This document shows positions 39,882 through 56,400 of a stretch of DNA of 64,000 nucleotides, piece after piece. How positions within the stretch are numbered: the stretch's first letter is position 1; every line of letters starts with the position of its first letter. The notes under the pieces were generated by a model. The model did not search any database. It worked only from the letters and a program-made list of their open reading frames with translations, and was not told the origin of the DNA. Made by a program: the position numbers and the translations under genes. Location of the stretch: the NCBI RefSeq assembly GCF_000003815.2, contig NC_049980.1, positions 13,872,638 to 13,936,637 on the forward strand, read 5' to 3'. The DNA comes from Branchiostoma floridae. Taxonomy: Eukaryota; Chordata; Leptocardii; Amphioxiformes; Branchiostomatidae.

Positions 39882-42800
39882 GGTACCGTTTAACGTGATA
39901 TTTCTGTGGGGAATAATGGACAACATGTTAATTCTGGATCTGACAGTATACTAACGTTACCCCTGCCGTTATTTGCCTACACTGGGTACCAGTATCCGTG
40001 AGTCTTCCGCTCGCGCCGGCCATTCCCCGTGAACGCGTGCATTCCTAGGCCTCCAGAAAAGCAGACATTCCTTCTCTACAAAATCGGACGTCGACGTTCC
40101 CCCAAGTGCACATGAATCGGGCTCTATGACCGTACCCTACACAATGTAGATCAAGGCCGTTATAAATTCCTTCGTAGGCAAGGTGAGTGACCCTTTCAGA
40201 GGTTCATGTCTACAATCAGCTCTGTTAAACTGTAACCAAAGTAAATACTACAGGTCGTATTTGAGTCATGAGTACAGTTTCAAGAACTGGTTGTAACTTG
40301 TAATTTTGGGACTGTTCCGGTTAGCATTATCAGATAAAACGTGGAAAACTTTTCGACGCTGTAAGAGTGGGGGAGGGGGTGCTAGACTGTATCGAATGAG
40401 ACATGCTAAACATTAAATTGCTCCTTATCTGTTAAGTCCGACACCCCTTTCATGGCATGCTTCTGTCTAGCAGTTCTAACTACATAGTAAACGTGTCAAG
40501 AGATAAAAAGCGGTCCTCAAACACGACCGTTAATAATTGTCAAATACTATCGTGTGTCCGCTTTTTAATTTGTTCTCAACCACTAGGCCACTGAAAGCAA
40601 CCACTGATTGAAAGAACACCTACTTCTGAATTTTTTCCTAACTACCTGAATTGTGATCGTTTGCTTTTTTATGTAGGCTGCAAGTTGTAATTTCGTTTGG
40701 TCTATAAGCTCGCTTATATTTTCTGTTGCTGTAAAATTCCATTTGTTCTGCGGAAAGGATATTAAGAATTCATTATTTATGCTAAACGTGAGATACAAAC
40801 ATTCAATGTATAATTAACAGTGGAGCCTCCCTCAACATCGACAGGTGCCATGTGTTGCAACGATATGAGACCAAGGGACGGACAAACAGTCATGAATAAA
40901 GTGTACCAACGCTATCTACATAATGGTTATCTGCTGAAGTAAAGGAAAGCGGGAAACTGGGTCCGAATCTGAACCGTGGCACTGTAAGGACGTGACCTAC
41001 ATGTGCTCGTGCGGTCACCCACAATTCAATTCGAGTGCTCAGACCTGTTTCTTTCCCGCAACTTCGAATTCCCAGTTTCAACCCGCACCCAGGGATCGAT
41101 ACAAGAGTAGGGGTTGTCAACAACTACAAACGGTAATGTCTGCTCAGAGATTATACGTACTAACAAAAAAAGAACGAAATTGTACAGTTCGTCGGTTAGT
41201 TCCGTTACGCTGTTAACTATTAACACCAACATGGACGATAAAAGAAAGTATAGACGTGTAAAAAAAAATAACGGGATAACGTTTCTAGCAGCTCTGGGAC
41301 AAACCCAGACTTCAAAAGCCAAGACAAAGGTTGTATGTCTTGGAAATACAACTGTAGATACATAGATCCACAATGTTACCTGTTTTCAGCCTCAGTATCC
41401 GGTCCAACACAACAGGTGTACCAGCCAAGTGTAAGGTACGGACTTACGTCAGCTGGCTCAGTGCGCATGCGGGACGTTGTTAATCACCCTTGTAGTTTGA
41501 ACAGCTCGTGAAATCGTTGACACGCTGTGTAAATATTTACCTGTGCGTACGTGGACGTAGTTTGGACTAACTTTGAATGCCGACAGCAAGCACTTTAGAT
41601 TCAGACGATAGCTACACTCAACACAAAATGTCCAATCACTCAGTGTACAAAATACTTTTCTGGGGCAAAAACTAGGTTGCACAACTGAATTTCAAGTTGC
41701 ACCACCTACAATTCACTAATTTCGGAAAAAAAAGTATAATACATACATGTTTGGTGGATATGAAATGGAGCTGCTACGGTCCATTTATTTCTTCCAAGTA
41801 AATTGAGAACAAAATCGAGTTCTGAGGCTCAAATCTAGGTTGCACCCTGTGCAACCTGAGTTTAGAAGTAAGTTGCGCCAAGAAAAAAATGGTTGGAATG
41901 TGCAAGTGTGTATTTTGCACGCTGTCACTTCATCAATTGTATATCATAATGTATCATTGGAACGTTTATTTAATACCTCCATGAAATGTCATGGATTGGA
42001 GGTTATATTTTCTGTTATGTGTCTCTGTCTGTGTAGATGATTACTCAAGAACGGCTGGATGGATTGGTTTCATACTTGTTGTGTTGGTGGGGTGTGATGA
42101 AAGCTCGAATCGATGAGATTTTGGGAGCCGTATCTGTTGTTATAATCGATGTAATAATATCAGAAATCACCCCTATATTTGAGATATATTGGTACAGGCA
42201 TCGTGCTTTATGTGTTTGTTAATGGACTTAGCTCCAAGCAGATGGTGAGGTGACAGCTGTTTGGGGAACCCCGAGTTTTTTTTAATATGATAATTAGTTT
42301 TATTTATGTCTGCTTAGGATATCATGGAGATGTGAAGCGTAAGTATAATTGTAAGAAGTTGAGGTACATTTAACGATAATGCTTAACAGGTATGGATGTC
42401 TCACATACTGTTCTGCTGATTTGAGTGACATGGTGATTAAAATGCCATTAGGTCCTCTCATCTGGGTTGGGTGTCAGAAGTTTTATGGGCGACACAGATG
42501 TTGGGACAGTTGTTAGTTGTCTCTTTCGTAGCCAATGGTACTTGTTTTTTAGCAGACGGGGTTGGCGCCAAGTATTCATCTTACAGTTGGTGTAGGGCTG
42601 TCAGAGGAAAGTGTGCATCTCGTTTTTGTACCGTGTGAACAGCTGATGTTATGACATATTGGTGGAAAATCAAATCACCATCTGACTAAAGTTGGCCACA
42701 TCCCTTCTTCTTTCTGAGTTTCCCAACCTCCTCCCACCACACAGCTCTGAGGCACATAGTAGAACCTCAATAATGCTGACAACCTTAGACATTTTAAATG

Positions 42801-43997
42801 CCAAACATCAAGCTTAAGGAACACCACGCTACCATATGCCGTCGACCTCTTAAACGCACATTACACAATTGTCACATTTTGATAATTACTAATCAGATGG
42901 ACATCCTCTGTGTCATTAAATAAATACACCACTACTACTTTCCCATAACATTTATATTATATAACCATTACTCTCAAATACAACCGACTATAAACATACA
43001 TACCATCCACAAAAAAGCAATAAATATTTCATGGAGGTATGAGGTCCCCGAACTCTAGTTACCCTTTCCAATCAGCTACAATAGTTTTGATGAAAACTCT
43101 TGATGTATGAATTTTGGAAGCTATAAAAAATGTTGATAGGGTCTAAGGATGGTGATAATTCTAACATTGTTCATTTGGCTGTCCACCAGTCTTAAGAAAT
43201 TCACTCAAAAGTTTTTTTAGAGCAGTAGCAGTTCTAGTAGTCTCGACCAGACTCACTTTAAATGTATGCTGGCTTTTGCCAGGAGTTGGGGCATCATAGG
43301 CCTTGGTTTCAGCCAATGTTCGGAGAGGGAAAGGTTAACCTTCCTGCAGACTGACTCTCCTAGATCCTGGCCAGTCCAACAGCAACAATCGCTCACTGTA
43401 AAATTCTACGTTCCATATGCCCGCAGAAAGGCCAAGTGCAGACCTCAGTGCTAGTACACTGAGGAGCTTACTGTAGTACAGTAAGCTCCTCTTACACATG
43501 CCTGACTTCACCATCCTTCACTGTGACTGCTGTGATACTTTCTGTCTGCAGTACTGGTTATTTAGTGCTAGTCACTTCAAACCCCATGTTACGAATTTTC
43601 TAGCTGTTAGGGGCTGATTCAGCCTCCTCTAGTCTAGAGTCATTCATTGGAAATGCTGATAGAAGTGTGGCTAGGCAGTTCCACTCAAGTATACAGTATG
43701 TAACCGTTACATGTATTAGGCCACTATCCTAGTGACTGTTGTATTACATGGATTGTAATGACATATAATGATATATACACAGTCTGCACTGAAAAGAGAC
43801 TGCAGTACATTGTATTACATTAGTTGTCCAGTGCTTGTCAGTTCATCATAATATATTGCTCCACTATTATCCACTGTCACTACTAAATCACCTATATCAT
43901 CATATCCATCCCCGAACATGATCCCAACATTCACACCAACACAAACATTATCAGCAAAGTAGTTCAGACAGAGACATGATACAGCATACGAGACCAG
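39882..43997. other. Long intergenic stretch without recognised genes
   Basis: Only short, unsupported frames occur. An NRF1-like palindrome TGCGCATGCG at 41462-41471 could mark a promoter. Around 41670-41870, GGTTGCAC/GTGCAACC words recur in both orientations. At 42230 a CTCCAAGCAGA word recalls the ends of the MITEs at 32906 and 51611, with no partner seen. Confidence 0.4.
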
Positions 43998-44003
43998 TTT
44001 TAT
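43998..44003 (-). terminator. RPS20 poly(A) signal (AATAAA)
   Basis: AATAAA on the minus strand lies about 46 bp downstream of the RPS20 stop codon. This fits the short 3' UTR typical of ribosomal protein mRNAs. Confidence 0.75.
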
Positions 44004-44048
44004 TGGACAAGATTGGTTGCAGTTGTTGATGCTGTTGATGTTGTTGCT

Positions 44049-46957
<2,909 letters not shown>

Positions 46958-47449
46958 CGCTGAGGATTCCTGGCCGACTTATTCACGTAAGAACAGCGGT
47001 GAGCCAGGGAGACTTGGATACAAGATGGTGGTTCCACTTGCAAGTTGGCGGAAAGAGAGAGTGCAAGGAAACGCGAAAATATAATTTTCTCCACTATAAC
47101 ACAGAGATCAAGCATTAGAATGTCTTTGACTTCAAAATGAATACAGTTAAGAATCTATAAAAATAGTAAATGCCAATAACATGCATTTGTTACCAATATA
47201 TTTGTTTACGGACATAAATATAACAAAACTTTGATTTCTATTACTTACGTTTTCTGTGGTCATGTGACACGTGAGAACGAAGAAAGTTTTTACTGATATG
47301 TTGAATAAATGGATACTAATAAATCTACTGATTACTGAAAATGTGATAAAACTTCCACTTTGACCTTATTTCTGTCTGTTTTGCCATTTTTAGGACTGTC
47401 CGTTTTATTAGGCTCTGATGACGTCATCGCATCCACGTTGGAGTCCAAC
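46958..47449. promoter_or_regulatory. Divergent promoter region and leaders of RPS20 and TM9SF4
   Basis: The two start codons are 493 bp apart, head-to-head. The RPS20 side has a TOP-like CTCTCTCTTTCC start near 47061 and a YY1-type CAAGATGG (plus strand, 47020-47027). Mid-region, TCATGTGA (47260-47267) abuts an E-box CACGTG (47268-47273). Near TM9SF4, a palindromic CRE GATGACGTCATC (47417-47428) lies about 22 bp before the ATG, with an ETS-like GCGGAAG over the start codon. No TATA box is evident. Confidence 0.6.
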
Positions 47450-50400
47450 ATGGCGGAAGAGGTTAGTCACACAGTGCACGGGGAGGTCGGATTGTCAATG
47501 GGTTGGTAACGTAATTATGTAAGATTTGTGTCGGATTTTCACATTCAGATTTTCCGATGTTGGATCCGACAGAAATCCAGAAATCAGGCCAAATCAATGG
47601 CGCCCGCCCATTGTTTTTCCGTCAGTCTTCCGATGCGTTCCCAATAGATGTTGGAAATGTGTCGGTTTTAACGCACCGACTGGAGGTCACTTGAGGTCAT
47701 GACAGGCGTCAGGCCCCGATTAACAGGATAATGTAGGAATATCTCGATATGAATAAACGAGCTACAGAGTTGATACTGTTTTGTTGATAATTTAACAATT
47801 TTTTTAGGATGCCCACTTTTTGAAACCACTGTCACTTTCGGTGGCTAGTTGACCAGTGCATTATGTTGATCATGACTAATGTCGTGTATTCCCATTCTTC
47901 AGGTTGGCAATACCGTCAAAGTTTGAGGATGGAGATGTGCTGTCACGGAAGAACCGATTTATCTTATATTATCTATTGATTTATCCGTTTTGTTCCTGTT
48001 GAGTTTGATTTCCTGTTGATTTATTAATGTTTCACTGTTTTTCTCAAAAGTTTGTTTTGTCACTTTAACACTAACTCTCTAATACTAACACTAATCTAGG
48101 AACTAACACGTTTCGAAAGTTAACATGAACTCAGCCAAAGACAGTCCACACAGACTATAGTTATTAACAAGATAATAGACTGGATATTATCACTTGATAA
48201 AAAAAGACAAAGTCAAGCATTGGCCAGACCATACGAGTAGAAGACGGATCAACCTGACATCGCTATGGAATAAGCTTCCTCGGACTTGCTTCCCCATGGG
48301 TACAATCTGAAACTGTTTAAGACGTTCGGACTACCGGTGGCTGACTTGGTAATGGTGTACTGTGGATTTATCAGGCCTATTCTGGAATATTGTGCACCAG
48401 TGTACCACAACAGTCTTACAAGCAAACAGACCGCAACCTTGGAACTTGTACAGAGACGCGCCTGCCGAACAATCCTCGGGCGTAACTACACTGACTACTC
48501 ATCAGCCCTGCAACAGTGTGGACTTGAAACACTGGAGGAAAGAAGAACCAACCTCTGCCGTAGGTTTGCATCCAGTATGCAGAAGTCAGAAAGAACTGCA
48601 CACCTGTTACCGCAAACCCGTGGTCAGACGCATGGCCGTAACCTGCGGAATTCACAAACACTGACCGTACCTACCTTCCGCACCGTGACAAGATTCCGCA
48701 ACAGTCCTGTACCATCAATGCTAAGGCTTCACAACGAGAAAAAATGACAATGTTTATGAACTGTAAACTATGTATGCATTTATTCATGTTAAATGAACTA
48801 TCCACTTAAAAAACAATTTTCTCCGAGATCATTCGTGCAATCACGTGCTAGAAATTGATTGTGTATGTTAATTATATTAAGTAAGCAGAGATTTTAATGT
48901 ACAACAAGTCACAATTCAGCCCCTGGCTGCCAGTACTTTGTTTTACTAATAAACCATATTTGATTGTTTGATTGATTAAGTCAAGGGTTAACAGACATCT
49001 TTCACAATACAGTATCATAACCCAAAACGTTTGAGTGGCTCCACGAGCCTTTGCGGTGAATCCTATATATATATGGCCTCCTTCGGTCATATGGCCTCCT
49101 TCGCCCCCCCCCCCCATCTACCCAGGTGAATCCTAAGTAAATAAAAAAAAAGATAACCACTGTCCGATAATTGGTAGTATTTTTTCTGTATCACCGTAGT
49201 TTAAAAATACTGTGCGTCGAAATGGGTCCATGAAAGCCATGAAGATATTTTCACGCAAGTGGATGACATAACGATTTTATAAAAGATGTGTCATCGGTAA
49301 CGGCCATGAAATGCGCTTCAAGTTTCTGCCGACGTTTTGCATCTTCCGCAATACGTCCTGCAATCTTCCGCAGAATTAGAACACGTAACGTTAAAAAAAA
49401 TTCTGGACGTCCCGCAATCATCTGCAAAAATTGTATGAAAGACGCCAGAAGGTTTCCGCATACGCAAGAGATATGTTGCACATGTACATAGTACAATAGT
49501 AGTTGAAGGTAGGAGGTCCATAACAGATCAGTCAGAAAACATTTTTATTTCCTAAACAAAGGTGCTTTAATCAAGAAAGTGTGGTATTCATTTTTTGGTC
49601 CATCTATCTATGATAAGCAACTGGGTTGACGGCTCAGCAATAGAAAATGCTCATTAACTGGACCTCATTAACATAATTTATCAAAAGGTTTGTATTCATT
49701 GAATTGCTCTGATAATAAACATGATTTGTGAACAGGTTTGGCGCACGATGAAATATACGCAATTGTTCTTGTCAAAATCACTTAAATCAGTTTCTTTTTG
49801 TACAGTTTTGTGAAAAGGTTATGATATGGCTTTTTAAGAACCACATTCAAAGTATGCAAGCGTAGACAACTTAGTACATGAGTGGTGTGTACATCCTTGA
49901 GTTTTCAGGACCTCATTAACATAATTTATTAAATGTTTTTATTTATTGAATTCCTCTAATAATAAACATGTTTTGTGAATGGGTTTGACGCACCATGAAA
50001 TATACGCGATTGTTCTTGGCAAAATCACTTAAATCAGTTTCTTTATGAACAGTTTTGTGAAAAATACATAATGTGGCCATTTTATAAACCACATTCTAAA
50101 GTATGTGAGCATAGACAACTGTCTGCATGAATTATGTGTTCCACATCACCTGGGGTAGCGTATAGTGTTAGCAGTCATTCACGCTGAAGCGTGATAATTG
50201 CTCTATCTTGGCTTGGTCGCCTGGATCGCCATACTGCTAGCCTCCGGGCCTACCCTATATACCTTTCGGGGAGCTGTCCAGCTTGTCTTCAGACTGACTC
50301 TAGAATTTGTTTTGATTGTCTACCCCAACAAAAAGGGAGTCAAAACAACGTCCTTGGTCAGACCAATGTGTTTTGCCCTTCGGGGAAAACATTAAAAAAT

Positions 50401-53400
50401 AATGTCGCATCAAGGGATCGAACCCACATTTTCTGGGTTCAAAGTGATCGTCTGAAGTTACCTTTTTTCTTTAATTATTCATATTCTTAACGCCACAGCT
50501 GAGAAAACAAAACAAATCGCGACTATCACGGATGTCAATCATTCAGTAGCCATGGTAACCAATAAAGAAGCTATTCGTCACTCAGTGGCGTTGCCATGGC
50601 CACATCCAAGCGGGGAAATCCCATCTGCCACGTTTGTTAACTTGTTGTCTAGGTGACCTGCATCGGAACTCTGTAGGAAAAAAAACCCGACATGAAACCA
50701 TTAATTGTCGTCGGAAGGCCATCAGATTAATGTCGGAAGTTAAAAGTCCATCGGATAAGTGCCGTTATATCATTGGAAAATCGACATTGGAATATGGTTT
50801 TCCTACGAAAATCCAAAGGGCAAGACGGATCACCGTAAATTCCGACGAAAAACCATCATATTCCCACATGCATGGGCCGATGTTTTTCCGACATTTTTCT
50901 TGGGTAAACCCCACCTCCCCGTGCACTGTGTCAGGAGTTACGAACGTAGCAAAATTTTCTTGTTTGTAGCATTTATCCGAACATGTATCGTATTCAGATG
51001 TTAGTCATTGGTTTCTTAGTTTACACAGATATGTGTGGCTTCAGTTCAGTGTCAAGAGTTGGCCACATGGTGTAAAATTCGTCAAAAACGAGTAGTAATT
51101 AGCCGGCTTTCCGACCTTACGCGTGGCAAAATTCCGGCAGGTTTAATAGTTCTGCCCGGGGGGACAAAATGATGTTTCGGATGAAAATCTCACGTTTTTG
51201 CGTCGTCCGAACATGATACTAACTCTAGTTCTTTTTGTTTATCTCGTATATCACCATGTGGGAAATACTGACTTACTAAGTGATCTGTTTCATAACGTGT
51301 TTATTAGATTAAAAAGGTACAAATTTTGAGAGCGACATGATTTTGTCTAAAGTTGTCAGACAAGTTTCCCTAGGCAAGGAGAGACTGTAGGCCGGGAAGA
51401 CAACTTGGCATCGATGCAACTAATAATAAGGCAGTTTGTTCATCAGCAATATATGCCTTCGTGTTTGAATGTACTGTGCTTCGGTGATTCTTCAGTTGTA
51501 CACAGAACGATCAACTAGTAGAAGTAGAGGGGAGGTTGTGGCCATAATTGAAAGACTTTGTGGGCGGGGCTAGACCATTACTTATAGATCCGTGTTACTT
51601 TGTGTATGTGTAATCTCCAAGCAGATCCTACAATGGCATAAGATCTGTATCTGTATCTATATAGCCGGTATAACCGCCATTCGGCGTAACACACCAGCTA
51701 AGATAGTACCAAACTGGCCAAGAAGTTTAGTCAGCCAAGAGGTGTCCATTTGCCCGGTAGCAAAACACACTCCTAAGCCGGCTTCACTCCTCTGGCAGCT
51801 TTTGATACTATCTTATGCTACCGTAGGATCTGCTTGGAGATTAGTGTATGTGTACTTAACTAGCATTAGAGATAGTACATTCATGAGAACCCTTGGCTGC
51901 TTGTGAATTATTGCTATATAAGCTTATTAAGCCATGGTATTATCTGTTGTCGTTGTTTTTTTTTAAACATATAGCAACGACATAAAATATCAAGTGTGAT
52001 GGATTTCTATGTTATTCCGTTTTTGTGTGTCCTCTGTAAATGTGAATTCATGACACTGCTAATATGCATTTCCAATGTGCACGATGTAATACAACTTAAC
52101 TACAGTAACAGGATTACTTCTAAAACCTCATTTCCCTTTCTGTTGTGAAATTAAGTCCTTGCGAAAATGAATGAATGTACATTTTGCACTGGCAGCCAAC
52201 TCTAGTCTAAGCAAAGGTCAATCTTACACCCTAATTAGATCTGTTGGACTGACACCACTAGTGCCAAGGATAGCCACATCACTGAATCAAACTGTCTTAA
52301 GTACTATTGTAGACAAAATAGAACAGTGACATATCTTTTAGATGTGGAATGAACTTTTCATTTTTGATTAAGCAAGTAAATCTAAAAAATTTTTTTCTCA
52401 TATTCTGACCGAACTATTTATGTTACAGACAACTACAGCTATGCTGGCAGTCCTACTTTGCCTGTGTGTCCCACCAGCCTTTGGGTTCTATGTGCCTGGT
52501 GTTGCACCGGTGGAGTTTACAGCTGGGATGCCAGTAGATGTCAAGGTATTGATATTGGCATACTTCGACTCTGAAGCTTGAGTATCAATCATTTGTTGAA
52601 TCACTTAGGCCAAAGTAATATTTGGACTATCATGCTTCGTAAATACCTTTCATATACTTTTGGCTTTATGGAAAACACAGGCTTCAATAATGATAGAAGA
52701 AATGATGACACTATGATATCACTTGTGTTGTATCATATATACAGTCATTGCACCTGTCAGACCGTCACACTGTCGACAATATATATTGTCTGCCATATTT
52801 TTTGATTGTCAGAAAGTTGCCCAAAAATTTCGATTTAAAGTCAATAGAAGGTTGCACATATTGTCACCTGAAAATATACCTGTTGCATATTCAATGGGGT
52901 TCTGAGACCTGTGAACATCAGCTAATCTCTACAAACTGTGTGATGGTGGAGAAAACGCTGGGCATATTACTGCCAAAGATGTTGTAGGCCAATACATTGC
53001 CCTGCTGTGTGACGCGTATCAGCTGTACGGTAATTCAGTCTTCATATTTTCTTGGCAAAACTGTTTTCTTTCCAATTTGGTGAGTTTAACTGTTGACATG
53101 TGTTGGCAGGCTGTAAAGATGACCAGTACAAAGACCCAGCTCCCATACGAGTACTACTCAGTGCCATTCTGTCAGCCAGACAAGGTCAAGTACAAGGCTG
53201 AGAACCTTGGAGAAGTTCTGAGAGGGGACAGGATTGTCAACACACCATACCTGGTAAGGCAGGAGAGTCCAGGGCTCGAAATTCATTTTTGGTTAATACT
53301 AGTATAGGATCATAGAAAATGATTGTGGACAACAAAGCACAACACAACACCATACAACTCGACATAGAATATGGTAGAATGACTCTATGAAAAGTGGCCC

Positions 53401-56400
53401 ATGTTCATAAATTGCAGAAATTAAAGGTCATGGTATTTATTGTTAGGGAATGGGCTTCCTTAGAAATAAGTGAATAACTGAAGGGATTACCCTAAAGATT
53501 CATGGATAGATAATAAGTACATAAAAGTAATATCCTGATATACTGTGTCACTGATGATCGGTATCTTTCACTCAACTTCAGAAAAATTTCAGTTTTTATA
53601 TCCATGATTCTGACTACGTCCAATAAGACAATTTCTGACAAGGTAAGAATCATTGAAAATCTAAGTCCAACTTTGCTTCAGAAAGATTTATACCAACACA
53701 AATGAACCTTCAAGCTAAATTGTACATTCTTTCCTGAAAACAGGTGAACATGAAGGAAGACAAGGCATGTGAGGTGCTGTGTGTGAAGCCAGATAAGGCA
53801 TTGAAGTGGACCAAGGCAGAGTCAGACCTGGTAGCAGAAAAGATCCGTCAGGACTACAGCATTCACTTGTAAGTACAGGAATATTTGCAGTTGGACTTAA
53901 AGTGATAAGAGTACCAAAAACAAACTTTGATCAATCTTCTTGTGTTATCATTGTTTGGCCTTTCAGTATGGATGCACTTCTCCTTTGCAATGCATTAGTG
54001 TCACTTCTCTAGGTATGAGTTCCTGTGTTAGAGTACTGTAAGTCTTGAAACTTCTGCTGTAATTTATTTCCACTATTGCTGTGACCTCTCCACTGCAAAT
54101 TCATGGCACCATCAAAATGTCCTTTGTACATGGCTGCTGTACTACAGAATAAACTTTTATATAGTAAAACATTACAAAAACATTCTTTTCCCTCCTACCA
54201 AGAAAGTAAATGAATTACATTAAATTACATAATATTTGAGTATCGTGTCATGTAATACCCATACAGTATACATACATGAATTAGAATAACACTGTCTGTA
54301 TTTTACCAGTATTGCAGACAACCTCCCCTCTGCTACAAGGTTTGAGATGCTGGACACAGGACAAGTCATGTATGAGCACGGCTACAGAATCGGATATGTG
54401 GTGGACAATGTGGTACGTTCTGCTCTCACCCTGGATTCTGAACTTCTTATGAACATCTATTATTCATCTGTTCAAGTGCTTCATGGAATTCAAGTAGAAT
54501 CTTACAAGTAGTTGATAATAGTGCTTATGACATGACCATTATTATGATGTGAAAAAAGAAGTGGCCAAAAAAGTATTTACAGGTCACTAAGGATGTACTG
54601 GAACCCATCATGCTGGAATCAACATAGATTTCAAAGGGCAGGATTTGACATTGCAATTTATCATTAAAATCTCATTTGAATTCCTCTGTTTTCAGCCATA
54701 CATCAACAACCACTTGAAGCTTGTGTTGCACTACCACACAGAAGATGAGTAAGTCATTCCCAATGCTTCTTTTTATTAAATTTTTTCATCTGTTCGTGTT
54801 TTCCAGAGAAGAGTACTGTACATTTACATACAAAAAGTGATGAAATTGTACCAATTACAAAGTTGTGTACAGTACATGGTTGACATGTCATGGAACAACT
54901 GCATACCTCAGCTCTTGTATACATTTTGTACACGTTGAATCAATGTTATGACAAATATTGTTCGTTAAAAATTTGTATCAAAGTTAAGCAATAAAATCGC
55001 TTTGTATATGTAAGCGTGCCAATGTATTCAAAGTGTCACATGCGCTTTTACAGAATAGAGAGAAGACACTGCCTAATAAGATTTGTTCCTTTTTTGGCAT
55101 GTTATCTTACTTTTTTTTTCTTTCTCACAGGGAAACCTTCCGAGTAGTTGGCTTTGAAGTGGAGCCAAGGAGGTGGGTAGCGACTTTGTTCGTAAAGGCC
55201 ACTGTCACTGTATTTGAAAATAACTACCCTGAATAACTCTAACTATAGGAATGAAAGACACTTCTTCACTCTATCAAATTTGCTCACAATCTCTCCATCA
55301 TCTCCCTCACAGCAGGAAAATTGATCAGCGAACAAATCTGCAAGCTCTAAATGACATTTTTAGCAGTAATGCACCCATTACCCAATGTTCTCTTGATCAT
55401 TGCACAATTGCTCCATCCAGAGTGATATGCTAGATTTTCATTTGAAAATTTGATTTGAGTCTCTGGTGATTTTGAATTTAGCATCCATATTGCAATATCA
55501 ACAGAAAAAGCGAAAGCTAGTTAACTGTGCTACAGGGGCTTTAAACTGCACTGCAAAAATTTACTTTTAACACAGGTAGACTTTTGTCCAGTATGTAGAG
55601 AAGTCCACCAGTGAAATACTTTGAGATGACTTTGATATTTTTCTCCCCTCAGTATAAAATATGGTGAGCTGACAGTGAAGGATGGAAAGTGCAGCATGCC
55701 ATCAGACCCTGAGAAGAAGCTTGCTGGTCAGGCTGTGAAGGAGAAGCAGGAAACAGAGGTCATGTTCACATATACAGTGGAATGGAAGGTAAGAGTTTGT
55801 TCCAGAAATTGGGGACCAGTATCAAGATGTCTATAGTAATTTTCAATGGCATAATTACAGTGGCCAATAACATGCCAGCCCAAGCGTTGCACAATGCAAC
55901 CATTGGGATATGGCTAGTTCATAGAACACAGCCCCATCATGTTCCAACACTTCTATGTTCCAAGACCCCATGTTCCCACGCCCCTATGTACCAGCGCTCC
56001 TATGTTTTGATGCTCACATGTTCCACCCCTTCATTCTTAACACCCTCATTCTCAATGAGGTTAGTGTTAGAACATAGCAGTATAACCACTTCATACAGTT
56101 CAGTTGCCATTGTGAGTTTTATGTGCTTAGATGTACTTTGCAAGTTTGTCTCACCACTGCAGTTCTGTGCCCAGTAGATGGAACACTTGAATGTTGTAAC
56201 AGCTACCTGAGCAAATCAAATATCCATCAACCTACTACCTCTCATTTACAATTGAAGTATTTGCGTTAAGCTGATCTGTTTCTGTTTCCACAGAGAAGCC
56301 TTGTGCGCTGGGCATCTCGCTGGGACACCTATCTCACCATGACAGATGTACAGATTCATTGGTTCTCCATCGTCAACTCTGTCGTGGTAGTCTTCTTCCT

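Larger units (their letters stand above)
47470..50930. mobile_element. Candidate 3.46-kb DNA transposon, CAC-type ends, in TM9SF4 intron 1
   Basis: CACAGTGCACGGGGAGGT at 47470-47487 is repeated in inverse orientation at 50913-50930. TCA flanks both ends (47467-47469, 50931-50933) as a possible 3-bp duplication. Beyond the 18-bp repeat, both ends share only a theme of TCCGACA/TGTCGGA words. The interior holds a LINE 3' relic and a tandem duplication but no transposase-like frame. CAC ends with a 3-bp duplication would fit the CACTA/Chapaev group; that is inference. Confidence 0.6.

Noticed and set aside
41026-41373. Minus-strand frame of 115 codons with hydrophobic stretches
   Set aside because: No splice or start context, no family resemblance and a random-looking composition.
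48416-48664. Additional frames overlapping the LINE relic
   Set aside because: Other-frame shadows of the reverse-transcriptase C-terminal frame that ends at 48747.
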